64,000 nt of DNA from Betaproteobacteria bacterium (GCA_009927445.1 RFMZ01000191.1:1-64000), one strand, 5' to 3'. Counted from the stretch's first letter, positions 52,693 to 61,428 are shown. Program-made: numbers and translations. Notes: generated by a model from the sequence alone, not told the origin.

Positions 52693-53721
52693 ATGAGATC
52701 TAAACTTTTGACAAAAGTACTTGCTAGTTTTGTTGGTTTAATTGCTTTGATAATGTTTACAAGCATTCCTGCCGAGGCTAAAAAAATGGGTAGTGGTAAC
52801 AGTGTTGGCAAACAGTCTAATACCGTCACTAAAAATCAAAGCAGCTTGCCGGCTAAACCAGACGCAGCTCCAGTCAATAGCGCTGGTGCTGCAAAACCTG
52901 CTGCGCCAGCTGCAGCACCGGCTGCTCCAGCAGCTCAACCAAGTCGCTTTGGTGGAATGGGTGGCATCTTGGGCGGTATTGCAGCCGGTATCGGCTTGAG
53001 TTATCTCTTTTCCCACATGGGCTTAGGTGGACTTGGTGACGGCATTGCGTCGATGGTGAGTGGTTTATTAATGTTTGGCCTTCTGGCACTAGTCGGATTG
53101 TGGCTTTACAAAAGGTTTGCGAATAAAGCGCAAGGTGGTCTAGGTATGACTCCTGCTCCAGCTGGCATGAGCTCTTCTTCGAGTAGTCAGTCAGCTTGGG
53201 AAACGCAATCTGCCCCCCCCCAGCATGCTATTCAAAATACGGCAGTTGAAAGTCATACTGCCGCCAGTAATCCTTCATCCTTAGGTATTGGCAGTCAAGT
53301 TGGTGGCGTGCCCCCAATCTCTAGCCCTATTCAAGCACAATTGATGCCTGGTTCTTGGGCCGATCAAGAGTCCTTCTTGCACAATGCAAAGAGTTTATTT
53401 TTGCAATTACAAGAAGCGTCTGACAATCAAAATATCGACGTCCTCAAGGAATACACTACTCCAGAGTTATTCAATCATCTTCGTCAAGATATGTTGGGGC
53501 GCCAAACAGCTACTAGCTATACCCAAGTTCTCACCTTGGCGGCTGATTTAATCGCGGTCGAAGAAGAAAATCAAGAGTACTTAGCTAGTGTTCGTTTCTC
53601 TGGCTCCATCCGTGAAGAAAAAGACGGTCCTGCTGCAGATTTCCAAGAAGTGTGGAATTGGGTCAAGCCAGTTAATGGTCAAACAGGATGGCTACTTTGT
53701 GGGATTCAGCAGTTAAACTAA
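52693..53721 (+). CDS. Tim44-like domain protein, exported or membrane-linked
   Basis: The 342-residue protein starts with a signal peptide ('VLASFVGLIALIMFTSIPAE'). A low-complexity Ala/Pro linker ('AAKPAAPAAAPAAPAAQPSR'), a Gly-rich segment and a transmembrane helix ('MVSGLLMFGLLALVGLWLYK', about residues 119-138) follow. The C-terminal part ('QASWADQESF'-like region at about 222, then 'LFLQLQEASDNQNIDVLKEY' and 'VWNWVKPVNGQTGWLLCGIQ') is a Tim44/TIM44-like NTF2 fold. In bacteria such proteins are of unknown role at the inner membrane. A run of nine Cs lies inside the gene. It ends before a strong terminator. Confidence 0.8.
   Translation: MRSKLLTKVLASFVGLIALIMFTSIPAEAKKMGSGNSVGKQSNTVTKNQSSLPAKPDAAPVNSAGAAKPAAPAAAPAAPAAQPSRFGGMGGILGGIAAGIGLSYLFSHMGLGGLGDGIASMVSGLLMFGLLALVGLWLYKRFANKAQGGLGMTPAPAGMSSSSSSQSAWETQSAPPQHAIQNTAVESHTAASNPSSLGIGSQVGGVPPISSPIQAQLMPGSWADQESFLHNAKSLFLQLQEASDNQNIDVLKEYTTPELFNHLRQDMLGRQTATSYTQVLTLAADLIAVEEENQEYLASVRFSGSIREEKDGPAADFQEVWNWVKPVNGQTGWLLCGIQQLN
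53213..53221 (+). repeat. Nine-base C tract inside the Tim44-like gene
   Basis: Nine consecutive Cs encode part of Ala-Pro-Pro-Pro in the linker region. Such tracts slip during replication and are also difficult to sequence. The frame is open at nine Cs. Confidence 0.85.
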
Positions 53722-53735
53722 ATCTTCAACAGTCA

Positions 53736-53769
53736 AAAAAACCAGACGATAATTTCGTCTGGTTTTTTT
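53736..53769. terminator. Rho-independent terminator, bidirectional
   Basis: CCAGACGA-taatt-TCGTCTGG is a perfect 8-bp G/C-containing stem with A-run on the left and T-run on the right. It therefore works for both the Tim44-like gene and the convergent flavin reductase gene, whose stop is at 53768. Confidence 0.85.
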
Positions 53770-54388
53770 ATTTGGGCCTAGACATTCTAAATAGTTGTTC
53801 AGGACCAATATTGAAATAATCAGCGGGGCCACCACCTCTCAAAATGATGCCTGCCTTTGCGGTATTAAAGATGCCATCTTCCAGTAGATCTTTTGATATA
53901 TGTACGCCAATAACTTCGCCAAGAGTCAGCCAAGAATCAATAGATTGACTTGCACTTGTTTGTAATTGAATAATTTGGGTAACTACACATTCAAATGCCA
54001 CTTTCGCTTCTCCAACTCTGGGAACTTTGACCTTCAGTGAGGGGGTCGCTGTCAAACCAGCAAGGTTAAATTCATTGATTTCTGGGGCAACTTCAGCGCA
54101 GGTTTGATTCATGGCTTGAGCTAATTCCTTGGTGACTAAATTCCAAGTAAATTGGCCGTTTTGCATGAGGTTGCTGACAGTATCTTTTTGGGTGGTGCTG
54201 CAAAACCCGATGATTGGGGGCGATGCATGAAAGGCATTAAAAAAACTGTAGGGTGCCAAATTAAGGATACCTTCTTCACTAGAGCTTGCAATCCAACCAA
54301 TTGGGCGAGGCCCAACAATTGCCTTGAATGGATCATGTGGTAGTCCATGTCCGCTGCGTGGCTCATAGTAATAATAATTATCTGACAT
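53768..54388 (-). CDS. Flavin reductase family protein
   Basis: The 206-residue FMN-binding split-barrel protein belongs to the DIM6/NtaB family: 'DPFKAIVGPRPIGWIASSSE' (residues about 20-39), 'NLAPYSFFNAFHASPPIIGF' and 'KDTVSNLMQNGQFTWNLVTK' are the standard blocks. Family members reduce flavin for partner monooxygenases or act as flavoproteins on their own. No monooxygenase lies nearby, so the partner is unknown. It is a single gene, convergent with the Tim44-like gene. Confidence 0.85.
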   Translation of the reverse strand: MSDNYYYYEPRSGHGLPHDPFKAIVGPRPIGWIASSSEEGILNLAPYSFFNAFHASPPIIGFCSTTQKDTVSNLMQNGQFTWNLVTKELAQAMNQTCAEVAPEINEFNLAGLTATPSLKVKVPRVGEAKVAFECVVTQIIQLQTSASQSIDSWLTLGEVIGVHISKDLLEDGIFNTAKAGIILRGGGPADYFNIGPEQLFRMSRPK

Positions 54389-54713
54389 AGAATGCTCCGA
54401 ATCTACAATATTTTTAAGAACGACTATTTCCTAACTAGTATAAGACTTCTATTTAGATCATTTAGACAATGAACTCAGCTGCTTTCTTCTATTCAAGTCC
54501 TAATTCTCTTGCAGAAGCTTTTTCATAAGTAACCCCCAATTTTTGAGGATGAAATTCTCGGGTTGTGATGTAACTTCAGGGGGCTTATATTGATTAAGCG
54601 TATGATGAACAGTTATTCAATTGTTAAGTTTATGACAAGTCATTACGATGACATAGTAATTGGACGATTTAGTTGATTAATGGTAACCTGCGAAATTAGG
54701 TTTTCTATGACAG
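54389..54713. other. Gene-free region before the CYTH-CHAD gene
   Basis: These 325 bases hold no ORF that I can support. On the minus strand 28 codons, ending 'GVTYEKASARELGLE' before a TAG, look protein-like but have no start codon after the preceding stop. It may be a gene remnant or chance. Confidence 0.4.
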
Positions 54714-56315
54714 ATGAGCTATCGAGCTATAAAATACACAAAAAAGAGGGATTTAAATATTTTGGCTACCGAGACTGAACTGAAATTGACCGTAACGGCG
54801 GATGATTTGGTTCATTTACTTAAACATCCTTTACTAGCCAACCTTAGCCGGCGAAAAAAGTTATACAACATTTATTACGACACTCCGGAACTGGCATTAA
54901 TGAAAAATGCCATTGCCGTTCGGGAGAGAATTATTCTTCGTAAGACGCTTTTAACTGTGAAGTTAGATCAAAATAAGTTAGATCCCAATAATTTTGGCGG
55001 ACTAAGTCAGCGATCGGAGTGGGAAGGGCCTTCAATACCAGGCCAATTTGATTTTCAAACTTTAATTGACGATGTTGCCACTTTGAATTTTTTAAGTCAG
55101 TTAACCCCGCAATTAAGCCCTATTTTTACAACTGATTTTTATCGTAGGACTTGTATAGCAACTTTTCGTGGCGCTAAAGTTGAAGTGGCTATTGACCAAG
55201 GTTTAATCGTTACTAAGCGTGCTGGAAGTTTTTTTCAAGAGCCTATTTGTGAAGTTGAGCTTGAGTTACTAGAAGGCAAGCCCAGCGCGCTATTCGGGTT
55301 AGCTCGCGTCTTAAGTCGTCGGGCCCGACTTCACCCTAGCGCCGCCTCCAAGGCGCAGCGTGGTTATGACCTATATCTTGATAGAAAATTAGGGCCCATC
55401 AAGCCAGCAGCCATTACGCAAATTCCAGAAGCTAGCTTGCAACAAACTTTTGTCCACATTAATTTAGAATGCTTGACGCATTTACAAGTAAATGATGTTG
55501 GCCTATTGCTAGATCAGGATGATGAATATATTCATCAAGTACGAGTTGCTATTCGAAGAATCAGGGTTTCACTGAAACTATTTGCGAAAATACTACCCCT
55601 CGATTTTGTAAGTCATTGGAGTATGGTTTGGAGGGGGATAGCCAAACGACTAGATGATGCGAGAAATTGGGATGTTTTTGTCGCTGAATTACTTCCCTTG
55701 ATCGTTCGTGATTTATCTAGTTCGGCAGCGCTAAATAACTTGCAAGAGTTTGTAAAGATGCAAAGATTCCTTGCGCATGACCAAGTTATTCAATACATTG
55801 GTAATCGATCGTATTCTGTTCAAGTTATTTCGTACACCGAGGCTCTCTTAAATTTAGATGTCATGAAAGACACAACTGTTCAGAGTGATTTAATGCAGCA
55901 AACTGGGGTTGTAGAAAAAGAATTACTACAGATGAAGCCTAAAGAATTTGCCACTAAAATTTTGCAGCGACGACATCGTCAATTACATAAAAAATTAATG
56001 ATTTCTAGGCATACTTCAGAGCAATTTCATGAATTGCGATTAGAGTTAAAAAAGCTACGTTACGCAATGGATTTTTTTAATAGCTTTTATCAGGCTAAAA
56101 AAGTATCTGCGTATTTAAAACCTTTAACAAAAATTCAAGAACTGTTAGGGCAAATGAATGATATGGTGAGTGCTCAAGCCCTTTTAGCAACAAGTGATCA
56201 GTCTTCTTTTGAAATTTTTACTGCTTGGATTAAAGGTCGTGAAAGTGGTTATTTTGTCATATTACCAAGAGCTGTTAAAGGTCTTGTTCAATTACCAGAG
56301 CCCTGGAAAAAGTAA
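54714..56315 (+). CDS. CYTH and CHAD domain protein
   Basis: The 533-residue protein has an N-terminal CYTH domain (about residues 18-215) starting with the canonical acidic strand 'ATETELKLTV', with 'NIYYDTPELALMKNAIAVRE' and 'CEVELELLEG'. A C-terminal CHAD domain (about 250-520) has its conserved histidines and basic residues: 'DEYIHQVRVAIRRIRVSLKL' and 'FHELRLELKKLRYAMDFF'. CYTH acts on triphosphates and CHAD binds polyphosphate, so the protein probably associates with polyphosphate granules or hydrolyses short-chain polyphosphate. The start is uncertain, and no good ribosome-binding site is seen. Confidence 0.85.
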   Translation: MSYRAIKYTKKRDLNILATETELKLTVTADDLVHLLKHPLLANLSRRKKLYNIYYDTPELALMKNAIAVRERIILRKTLLTVKLDQNKLDPNNFGGLSQRSEWEGPSIPGQFDFQTLIDDVATLNFLSQLTPQLSPIFTTDFYRRTCIATFRGAKVEVAIDQGLIVTKRAGSFFQEPICEVELELLEGKPSALFGLARVLSRRARLHPSAASKAQRGYDLYLDRKLGPIKPAAITQIPEASLQQTFVHINLECLTHLQVNDVGLLLDQDDEYIHQVRVAIRRIRVSLKLFAKILPLDFVSHWSMVWRGIAKRLDDARNWDVFVAELLPLIVRDLSSSAALNNLQEFVKMQRFLAHDQVIQYIGNRSYSVQVISYTEALLNLDVMKDTTVQSDLMQQTGVVEKELLQMKPKEFATKILQRRHRQLHKKLMISRHTSEQFHELRLELKKLRYAMDFFNSFYQAKKVSAYLKPLTKIQELLGQMNDMVSAQALLATSDQSSFEIFTAWIKGRESGYFVILPRAVKGLVQLPEPWKK

Positions 56316-56380
56316 TACAAATTTGTTGGCTGCGGCGTTTTAAGGCAAAATAGCTTGATATCTATTTTGAATGTTGCGTG

Positions 56381-56800
56381 ATGCCTATTTGTGACAGTTT
56401 TTTCCGAAGGATTGCCTTTCGATACGCGAGTAGTATTGTATTTTGTATTTTTACAAACTTAGCTTATAGTCAAACTCCAGATAATTTAGAGCAGGGATGG
56501 AGAATTATAAATGACGGTAATCTGGGTAATTGTGGGACTTGTCATCAGTTACGATCAAGTAATTACTCTCAACCAACGCAAAAGCAGGGTAATTTTGGAC
56601 CTTCTCTGGTTGGCGTTGGACGACGTTATTCACGCGAAATTTTATTGCAGTGGGTAACGGATGCCAGACAAATATCTTCTGGAACTTTGATGCCTCCATA
56701 TGGTAGTCTAGAGGGGATTGAACAACCGATTGTGCCAAGAACCATATTGTCTGCTGAGCAAATAAAAAACGTTGTAGATGTATTACAAACTCTTAGATAA
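56381..56800 (+). CDS. soxX: SoxX cytochrome c subunit
   Basis: The 139-residue c-type cytochrome has a hydrophobic signal region ('YASSIVFCIFTNLAYSQ', cleavage about residue 32) and one heme motif in 'NLGNCGTCHQLR'. 'GNFGPSLVGVGRRYSREILL' and the axial-Met region 'GTLMPPYG' follow. SoxX pairs with SoxA to link thiosulfate to the SoxY cysteine in the periplasm and accepts the electrons. The ATG at 56381 directly follows the GTG used by the track. It is the first gene of soxX-Y-Z-A. Confidence 0.87.
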   Translation: MPICDSFFRRIAFRYASSIVFCIFTNLAYSQTPDNLEQGWRIINDGNLGNCGTCHQLRSSNYSQPTQKQGNFGPSLVGVGRRYSREILLQWVTDARQISSGTLMPPYGSLEGIEQPIVPRTILSAEQIKNVVDVLQTLR

Positions 56801-56812
56801 GGATTAGAGCCA

Positions 56813-57274
56813 TTGAAATACTTTGCTTCAAAAAAAGGGATGGTGAAGAGACGATTTTTAAAATGGTCTATTGGCGTATTTTCAATGACTTGGGCTGGCG
56901 TGCTAATTGCCCAAAATAAAAATGAAGCATATTCTGAGTTAGCGTTAAAGTCTTTTAAGTTCAATCCGGAAGGCGTTGAATTAGATTTGCCTTCGCTAGT
57001 AGAGACAGGTAATTCAATCCCATTTCGATTTGCCATAAAAGCCCCACCAAGACAAAAAATTCAAAGTGTTGATATGGTGGCTCCAGAAAATCCTAATCCG
57101 CTTCTAATGCGCTTAAAGATGTCCTCTCAGACGGAGCATTTGCGTTTTGCTACGCGGATTCGTTTAGCAACAAGCCAAGATGTATGGGTTATTGCGACTT
57201 TGGATAATGGTCAAAAAATAGGTAAATCAATTCCTGCGGTTATTACCCTGAGTGCTTGTTTTGATGCGAGTTAA
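56813..57274 (+). CDS. SoxY-like carrier without the GGCGG arm
   Basis: The 153-residue protein lies in the soxY position. A Tat-like signal ('KRRFLKWSIGVFSMTWAG') is followed by the SoxY immunoglobulin-like domain. SoxY carries sulfur intermediates on a cysteine in a C-terminal GGCGG swing arm. Here the C terminus is 'ITLSACFDAS': a single cysteine, the only one in the protein, remains four residues from the end, but both glycine pairs are gone. This is like the SoxY-related 'AACIE arm' group known from protein-family models. The TTG start at 56813 is kept because AAGGA precedes it by eight bases. An alternative ATG at 56840 is too close to its AGGG. Confidence 0.82.
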   Translation: MKYFASKKGMVKRRFLKWSIGVFSMTWAGVLIAQNKNEAYSELALKSFKFNPEGVELDLPSLVETGNSIPFRFAIKAPPRQKIQSVDMVAPENPNPLLMRLKMSSQTEHLRFATRIRLATSQDVWVIATLDNGQKIGKSIPAVITLSACFDAS

Positions 57275-57276
57275 TC

Positions 57277-57624
57277 ATGGCCACTATTAATCCTTTTCCA
57301 ATTCGTATTGGTATTATTGGCGAGTCAGCACCTGGCAAAGAAGTAGAAGTTCGGATTTTAATTGGTCATCCGATGGAAACGGGTTTTCGCATTGGTATTA
57401 ATGGCATGGATAAAATTCCGAAGAATATTATTGAAAAGATGGTGGTAAAGATCAACCAAGATATTCTGTTTATGGCTGATGTGGGTACGGGTATTGCTGC
57501 CAATCCTTTATTACAGTTTTTTGTGACTATTCCTGCAACAGGGGGCGTTATTTCAGTGGAATGGTTCGATGATCAGGGTGTATCTAGGAAGGCGGAAAAA
57601 GAGTTAATTAGTCCGAGGTCATGA
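57277..57624 (+). CDS. soxZ: SoxZ carrier subunit
   Basis: The 115-residue protein has no signal peptide, as usual, because it is exported with SoxY through the Tat route. 'GKEVEVRILIGHPMETGFRI' is the SoxZ N-terminal strand pair, and 'NPLLQFFVTIPATGGVISVE' and 'WFDDQGVSRKAEKEL' close the beta sandwich. SoxZ forms the stable dimer that presents the SoxY arm. Its start is two bases after the SoxY-like stop, indicating coupled synthesis. Confidence 0.88.
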   Translation: MATINPFPIRIGIIGESAPGKEVEVRILIGHPMETGFRIGINGMDKIPKNIIEKMVVKINQDILFMADVGTGIAANPLLQFFVTIPATGGVISVEWFDDQGVSRKAEKELISPRS

Positions 57625-57634
57625 TTTTTCCATC

Positions 57635-58429
57635 ATGCACTGTATAAATAGATTAACTCAAGTCGGGGTTTTTGTAATTGCTTGGTTAGCAGTTCTAGGG
57701 CATGCTCAAAATACTCCCAATAGTCATGTTCGGCAAAGCGGTAGTGCTTTTTTGTCATCTGATCTTCTGAATCTTCAAAATGACGAATTTACAAATCCCG
57801 CACTTTTATGGGTTGATCGGGGTGAGGCACTTTGGTTCAATAACTGCTCTCAATGCCATCCCAAGGCGCTTGCATTAGCAGGCGCTGTTGTTGCATATCC
57901 AGTTTGGAGAAAATCTCTAGACCGAGCAAGTGGCCAGTTAGTTAATCTTGAAGATCAAATTACTAGTTGTATCAGTCGTAATACTAGAACACAGCCAAAT
58001 ATCGAAAGTAATGAGGTTTTATCACTATCAGCATATTTATCTAGTTTGGCTAAGGGTTTAAAAGTCCAAGTGATACAGCCCAGTGAAACTTTTGCTAAAC
58101 AAGAGTGGCAAGCATTTTTGGATAGAGGGGCGAACTTATATACGACAAGAATCGGTCGTATGAATTTATCTTGTACACAATGTCATGATGGCAAAGTTGG
58201 GATAGCATTACGCGCAGAATTAATTAGTCCTGGGTTTTTGACCGGATTTCCAATTTATCGCCAAAGTTGGCAGACCCTCGGATCCACTGATCGGCGCTTA
58301 AGGGCTTGTTATTCTGGAGTACAAGCTAGAATTCCAACGCCAGCTCACACTGATCTGCGCTCTTTGGAACTGTTTTTAAAGATACGTTCAGAGGGCATGA
58401 CATGGGAAGGGCCATCGATTCGTCGGTAA
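57635..58429 (+). CDS. soxA: SoxA diheme cytochrome c subunit
   Basis: The 264-residue c-type cytochrome has signal 'VGVFVIAWLAVLGHAQ'. The first heme site is in 'FNNCSQCHPKAL' (about residue 72), the second in 'LSCTQCHDGKVG' (about 182). The C-terminal 'RLRACYSGVQARIP' (Cys about 227) supplies the cysteine that becomes a persulfide heme ligand and forms the bond to thiosulfate in known SoxA. Having both heme motifs makes it the diheme type. It starts ten bases after soxZ. The catalytic cysteine is retained although the SoxY partner has an altered arm. Confidence 0.88.
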   Translation: MHCINRLTQVGVFVIAWLAVLGHAQNTPNSHVRQSGSAFLSSDLLNLQNDEFTNPALLWVDRGEALWFNNCSQCHPKALALAGAVVAYPVWRKSLDRASGQLVNLEDQITSCISRNTRTQPNIESNEVLSLSAYLSSLAKGLKVQVIQPSETFAKQEWQAFLDRGANLYTTRIGRMNLSCTQCHDGKVGIALRAELISPGFLTGFPIYRQSWQTLGSTDRRLRACYSGVQARIPTPAHTDLRSLELFLKIRSEGMTWEGPSIRR

Positions 58430-58447
58430 CACGAACCGATGGTTTTT
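58412..58447. terminator. Terminator after soxA
   Basis: CCATCGATTCG and CGAACCGATGG pair with one G-T-like mismatch around a nine-base loop and are followed by five Ts. The hairpin overlaps the soxA stop and sits before the convergent molybdoenzyme stop. Confidence 0.6.
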
Positions 58448-58452
58448 CAGGT

Positions 58453-60681
58453 TTAAGCGAGCGTTAGTCCTTCTTTAACTAGTGGGAAATTTCTGAGCGG
58501 TTTACCAAGCGCCGCAGAAATTGCGTTGATGATTGCGGGGCCAACGACACAAATTGTTGGCTCACCTACACCGCCCCAAAAATCCATTGTTGGGACTAGC
58601 ACCGATTCTACTTTAGGGACTTGGGCAAGTTTGAGCAGTGGATAGGAGTCGAAATTTTGCTGCTTAATCCGGCCATTTTCTAGAGTAATTTCTTGATTAA
58701 AGATCGCACCGAGAGCCATCACCACAGACCCTTCAATTTGCTCTCGAACTAAGTAGGGGTTTACCACGTGTCCACAATCGAGTGCAAATACCAAGCGTTT
58801 AATCTTCACAAGGCTGCCACCTGTGACAGAGACTTCCGCCACGCAGGCTGAGTAGCTGCCATATCCCATAAATTGTGCTACTCCCCGATGGACCCCGCTC
58901 GGCAGTGGTTTACTCCAATTTGCTTTTTTGGCGGCAGCGTTGAGTACACCTAAATGTTTTGGATGATTTTTCATGAGCACCTGTCTGAATGCCACAGAAT
59001 CTTTTCCAGCTGCGCGCGCGCATTCTTCGATAAAGCACTCCATGAATAGGCCATTTTGATTGGTATTGACTCCCCGCCATGGACCAACAGGAACATGGGA
59101 GTTACGCATGACATATTCAGTTAGTAAGTTGGGGAATGTATAGCCTAATTGCGCTCCTACTGGTTCAACACCTACATCAAACCCTTGTAATTGACGAGCA
59201 TCCTTATTATTTTTGATGGCCATGGGGTTTAGGGTGGCATTAATTGACGGCCCGGATGTCCTAATATGCATACCCGTTAAATTGCCATTACTGTCCAGAC
59301 CTGCTTGCATTTTAGCCATAGCAGTTGGATGGTAATAATCATGCGTCATATCCTCTTCACGACTCCAAATCATTTTGATTGGAATACCGGGAAATTGTTT
59401 TGCAATACGGATGGCTTGCGCAACGTATTCTTGGGTGCCACCACGACGACCAAGTCCCATGCCTGGGTCAAGCTTATAGATTTCGCATTGATTGAGAGGT
59501 AAACCCGAGGCTTCTGCTAAAGTGGCGTGGGAAGCTTCACCATTTTGTGTTGGTACCCAAGCCTCTGCTTTTTCATTGGTATAGCGTGCTGTAGCATTCA
59601 TTGGTTCCATCGTGGCATGGGCTTGGAATGGTGTGCTATAGATCGCCTCAACTATTTTGTTAGAAGCTTTGATTGCGGCTGGCGCATCCCCTTCTTTGCG
59701 TCCCCAAAAATCGCCCTCAGCTTGTAAACCTTCTTCCATCTGTTTTTTAATTTCCACGCTAGAAATAGACCCATTGCCCATTTCATCCCATTCAATAGGA
59801 AGCGAGTCTAGAGCAACTTTTGCGCGCCACCAAGTATCAGCAACAACTGCAACGGCATTATCGCCAACCTGAACAGCTGCCCTTACACCTCGAAAATTTT
59901 TAACCTTATTGGCATCAAAGCTTTTTACTTTTCCGCCAAATACAGGACTCTGTTTAATGGCAGCACAGAGCATACCGGGCAATTGTAAGTCAGTACCATA
60001 GATTTTAGTACCATTGACCTTATCAAAAGTATCTAGGCGGGCAAGCGGTTTACCAGCGACTTTCCAATCTTTGGGGTTTTTTAATTGAATTGATTTAGGA
60101 TCTGGTGGCGTTAATTTAGCGGCGGCTTCAGCAACCTTACCATAACTTATTTTACGTCCACTTGCCTTATGTGAAATGATACCTTTGTCGACACTGAGTT
60201 CACTCGGCGAGACATTCCATTGGTTTGCAGCTGCTTGCACGAGCATGATTCGTGCACCTGCAGCGCCACGTCTCACGTAATCTTCTGAGATACGAATTCC
60301 TCTACTACCACCGGTACTAAATTCTCCCCAGACACGTTTACGGGAGAGGCTTTGACCTGGAGTGGGTGATTCCGTAATAATTTTTTTCCAGTTGCATTCA
60401 AGCTCTTCGGCAACTAATTGCGCTAAACCAGTTCTAGTACCCTGGCCCATTTCTGATCGGACGATCCGAATCACGACGGTATCGTCAGGTTTGATATTTA
60501 CCCATGCATTCACCTCTGGGGAGCTGGCTGACATCATTATGTTGGGATCATGGGGACTTGCACTTGCTGAAAAGCTGCCAATACCCAGCATAAGGCCTGA
60601 TCCAACGATGGATGTATCAATAATGAAACGACGGCGAGATGCATTTTCTACGACTTGATTATTTTGTGTGGTGGTTGTCAT
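58453..60681 (-). CDS. Molybdopterin subunit, isoquinoline oxidoreductase beta-type
   Basis: The 742-residue xanthine-oxidase-family protein has a Tat signal ('ENASRRRFIIDTSIVGSGLM'), so it acts in the periplasm. Domains in order are an N-terminal aldehyde-oxidase-like part ('RIVRSEMGQGTRTGLAQLVA'), the hammerhead ('IYGTDLQLPGMLCAAIKQSP') and the molybdopterin-binding domains ('PMNATARYTNEKAEAWVPTQ' and 'GLGRRGGTQEYVAQAIRI'). 'GVGEPTICVVGPAIINAI' near the end carries the catalytic Glu. IorB-type enzymes hydroxylate N-heteroaromatics or oxidise aldehydes and pass electrons through the 2Fe-2S subunit to cytochromes. It is convergent with soxA. Confidence 0.87.
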   Translation of the reverse strand: MTTTTQNNQVVENASRRRFIIDTSIVGSGLMLGIGSFSASASPHDPNIMMSASSPEVNAWVNIKPDDTVVIRIVRSEMGQGTRTGLAQLVAEELECNWKKIITESPTPGQSLSRKRVWGEFSTGGSRGIRISEDYVRRGAAGARIMLVQAAANQWNVSPSELSVDKGIISHKASGRKISYGKVAEAAAKLTPPDPKSIQLKNPKDWKVAGKPLARLDTFDKVNGTKIYGTDLQLPGMLCAAIKQSPVFGGKVKSFDANKVKNFRGVRAAVQVGDNAVAVVADTWWRAKVALDSLPIEWDEMGNGSISSVEIKKQMEEGLQAEGDFWGRKEGDAPAAIKASNKIVEAIYSTPFQAHATMEPMNATARYTNEKAEAWVPTQNGEASHATLAEASGLPLNQCEIYKLDPGMGLGRRGGTQEYVAQAIRIAKQFPGIPIKMIWSREEDMTHDYYHPTAMAKMQAGLDSNGNLTGMHIRTSGPSINATLNPMAIKNNKDARQLQGFDVGVEPVGAQLGYTFPNLLTEYVMRNSHVPVGPWRGVNTNQNGLFMECFIEECARAAGKDSVAFRQVLMKNHPKHLGVLNAAAKKANWSKPLPSGVHRGVAQFMGYGSYSACVAEVSVTGGSLVKIKRLVFALDCGHVVNPYLVREQIEGSVVMALGAIFNQEITLENGRIKQQNFDSYPLLKLAQVPKVESVLVPTMDFWGGVGEPTICVVGPAIINAISAALGKPLRNFPLVKEGLTLA

Positions 60682-60693
60682 GAGCAGATCCTC

Positions 60694-61191
60694 TTAAGCG
60701 CGAGATTGTGGAGTGGCTTCATAAAAAGCTAAAACATCAGCTAATTTCTTTTGGCCGGATGCTACGTGAATACCATCTCGAATTTTTTGATAGGTTCCGC
60801 AACGGCAGATATTAGACATCGCATTATCGATATCTGAGTCCGTTGGTTTTGGAATTCTTTTTAGGAGAGCTGCTGCTGCCATCACTTGACCTGATTGGCA
60901 ATAGCCACATTGGGGAACGTCAAGAGCGATCCAAGCTTTTTGAACAGGGTGAGAATTGTCTGGGGATAGGGCCTCGACAGTTGTAATTTTCATAGCTCCA
61001 ACTGCAGACACAGGAATTGAACAGGAACGCACGGGCTCACCATTCATATAGACTGTACAAGAACCACACTGGGCAACGCCACAGCCGTATTTTGTGCCAG
61101 TCAGACCAATGATTTCACGGATGGCCCACAGCAGGGGCATATTTGCTTCTACATCAATATTATGGACTTTGCCATTTACGGTCAATTGCAT
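60694..61191 (-). CDS. 2Fe-2S subunit, isoquinoline oxidoreductase alpha-type
   Basis: The 165-residue protein has two [2Fe-2S] centres: plant-ferredoxin-type 'YGCGVAQCGSCTVYMNGEPV' (Cys about 40-60) and the helical C-terminal site 'QCGYCQSGQ' with 'NICRCGTYQKIRDGI'. It is typical of the small subunit of IorAB-type enzymes, which lack an FAD subunit. No signal peptide is seen, as expected for a subunit carried out by the Tat signal of its partner. GGAG precedes the ATG. The large-subunit gene starts 12 bases downstream. Confidence 0.88.
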   Translation of the reverse strand: MQLTVNGKVHNIDVEANMPLLWAIREIIGLTGTKYGCGVAQCGSCTVYMNGEPVRSCSIPVSAVGAMKITTVEALSPDNSHPVQKAWIALDVPQCGYCQSGQVMAAAALLKRIPKPTDSDIDNAMSNICRCGTYQKIRDGIHVASGQKKLADVLAFYEATPQSRA

Positions 61192-61428
61192 TGCGTGTCT
61201 CCAATTTGAGAAGTAGGTTGATAAACTTTTTTTAGTTTATCTCGAAAATGGAAATTATGAAAATAATTCAATTTATTTGAACAAATAAATAATTTAACAT
61301 GAATAAACAGCAACTTACATTGATTAGGGTTAGTACTAATTGGTGCATCAATTACTCAGTTTTAGTCCAATACGCCACAAAAAATCGGGTTGTCAGCAAA
61401 GTTATTTGGCATCCACTATCCTTGCAAG

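Noticed and set aside
52738-53089. Extra ORFs inside the Ala/Pro-rich part of the Tim44-like gene (both strands)
   Set aside because: Low-complexity repeats keep several frames open; only the 342-residue frame has a ribosome-binding site and a recognisable domain.
54400-54600. Minus-strand tail 'GVTYEKASARELGLE' as a gene
   Set aside because: There is no start codon between the upstream stop and this segment; at most a remnant.
54707-54780. Frameshift at the start of the CYTH-CHAD gene (ATG 54707 in another frame)
   Set aside because: The alternative frame gives 23 residues without resemblance to the family, and the canonical CYTH strand is already complete in the main frame.
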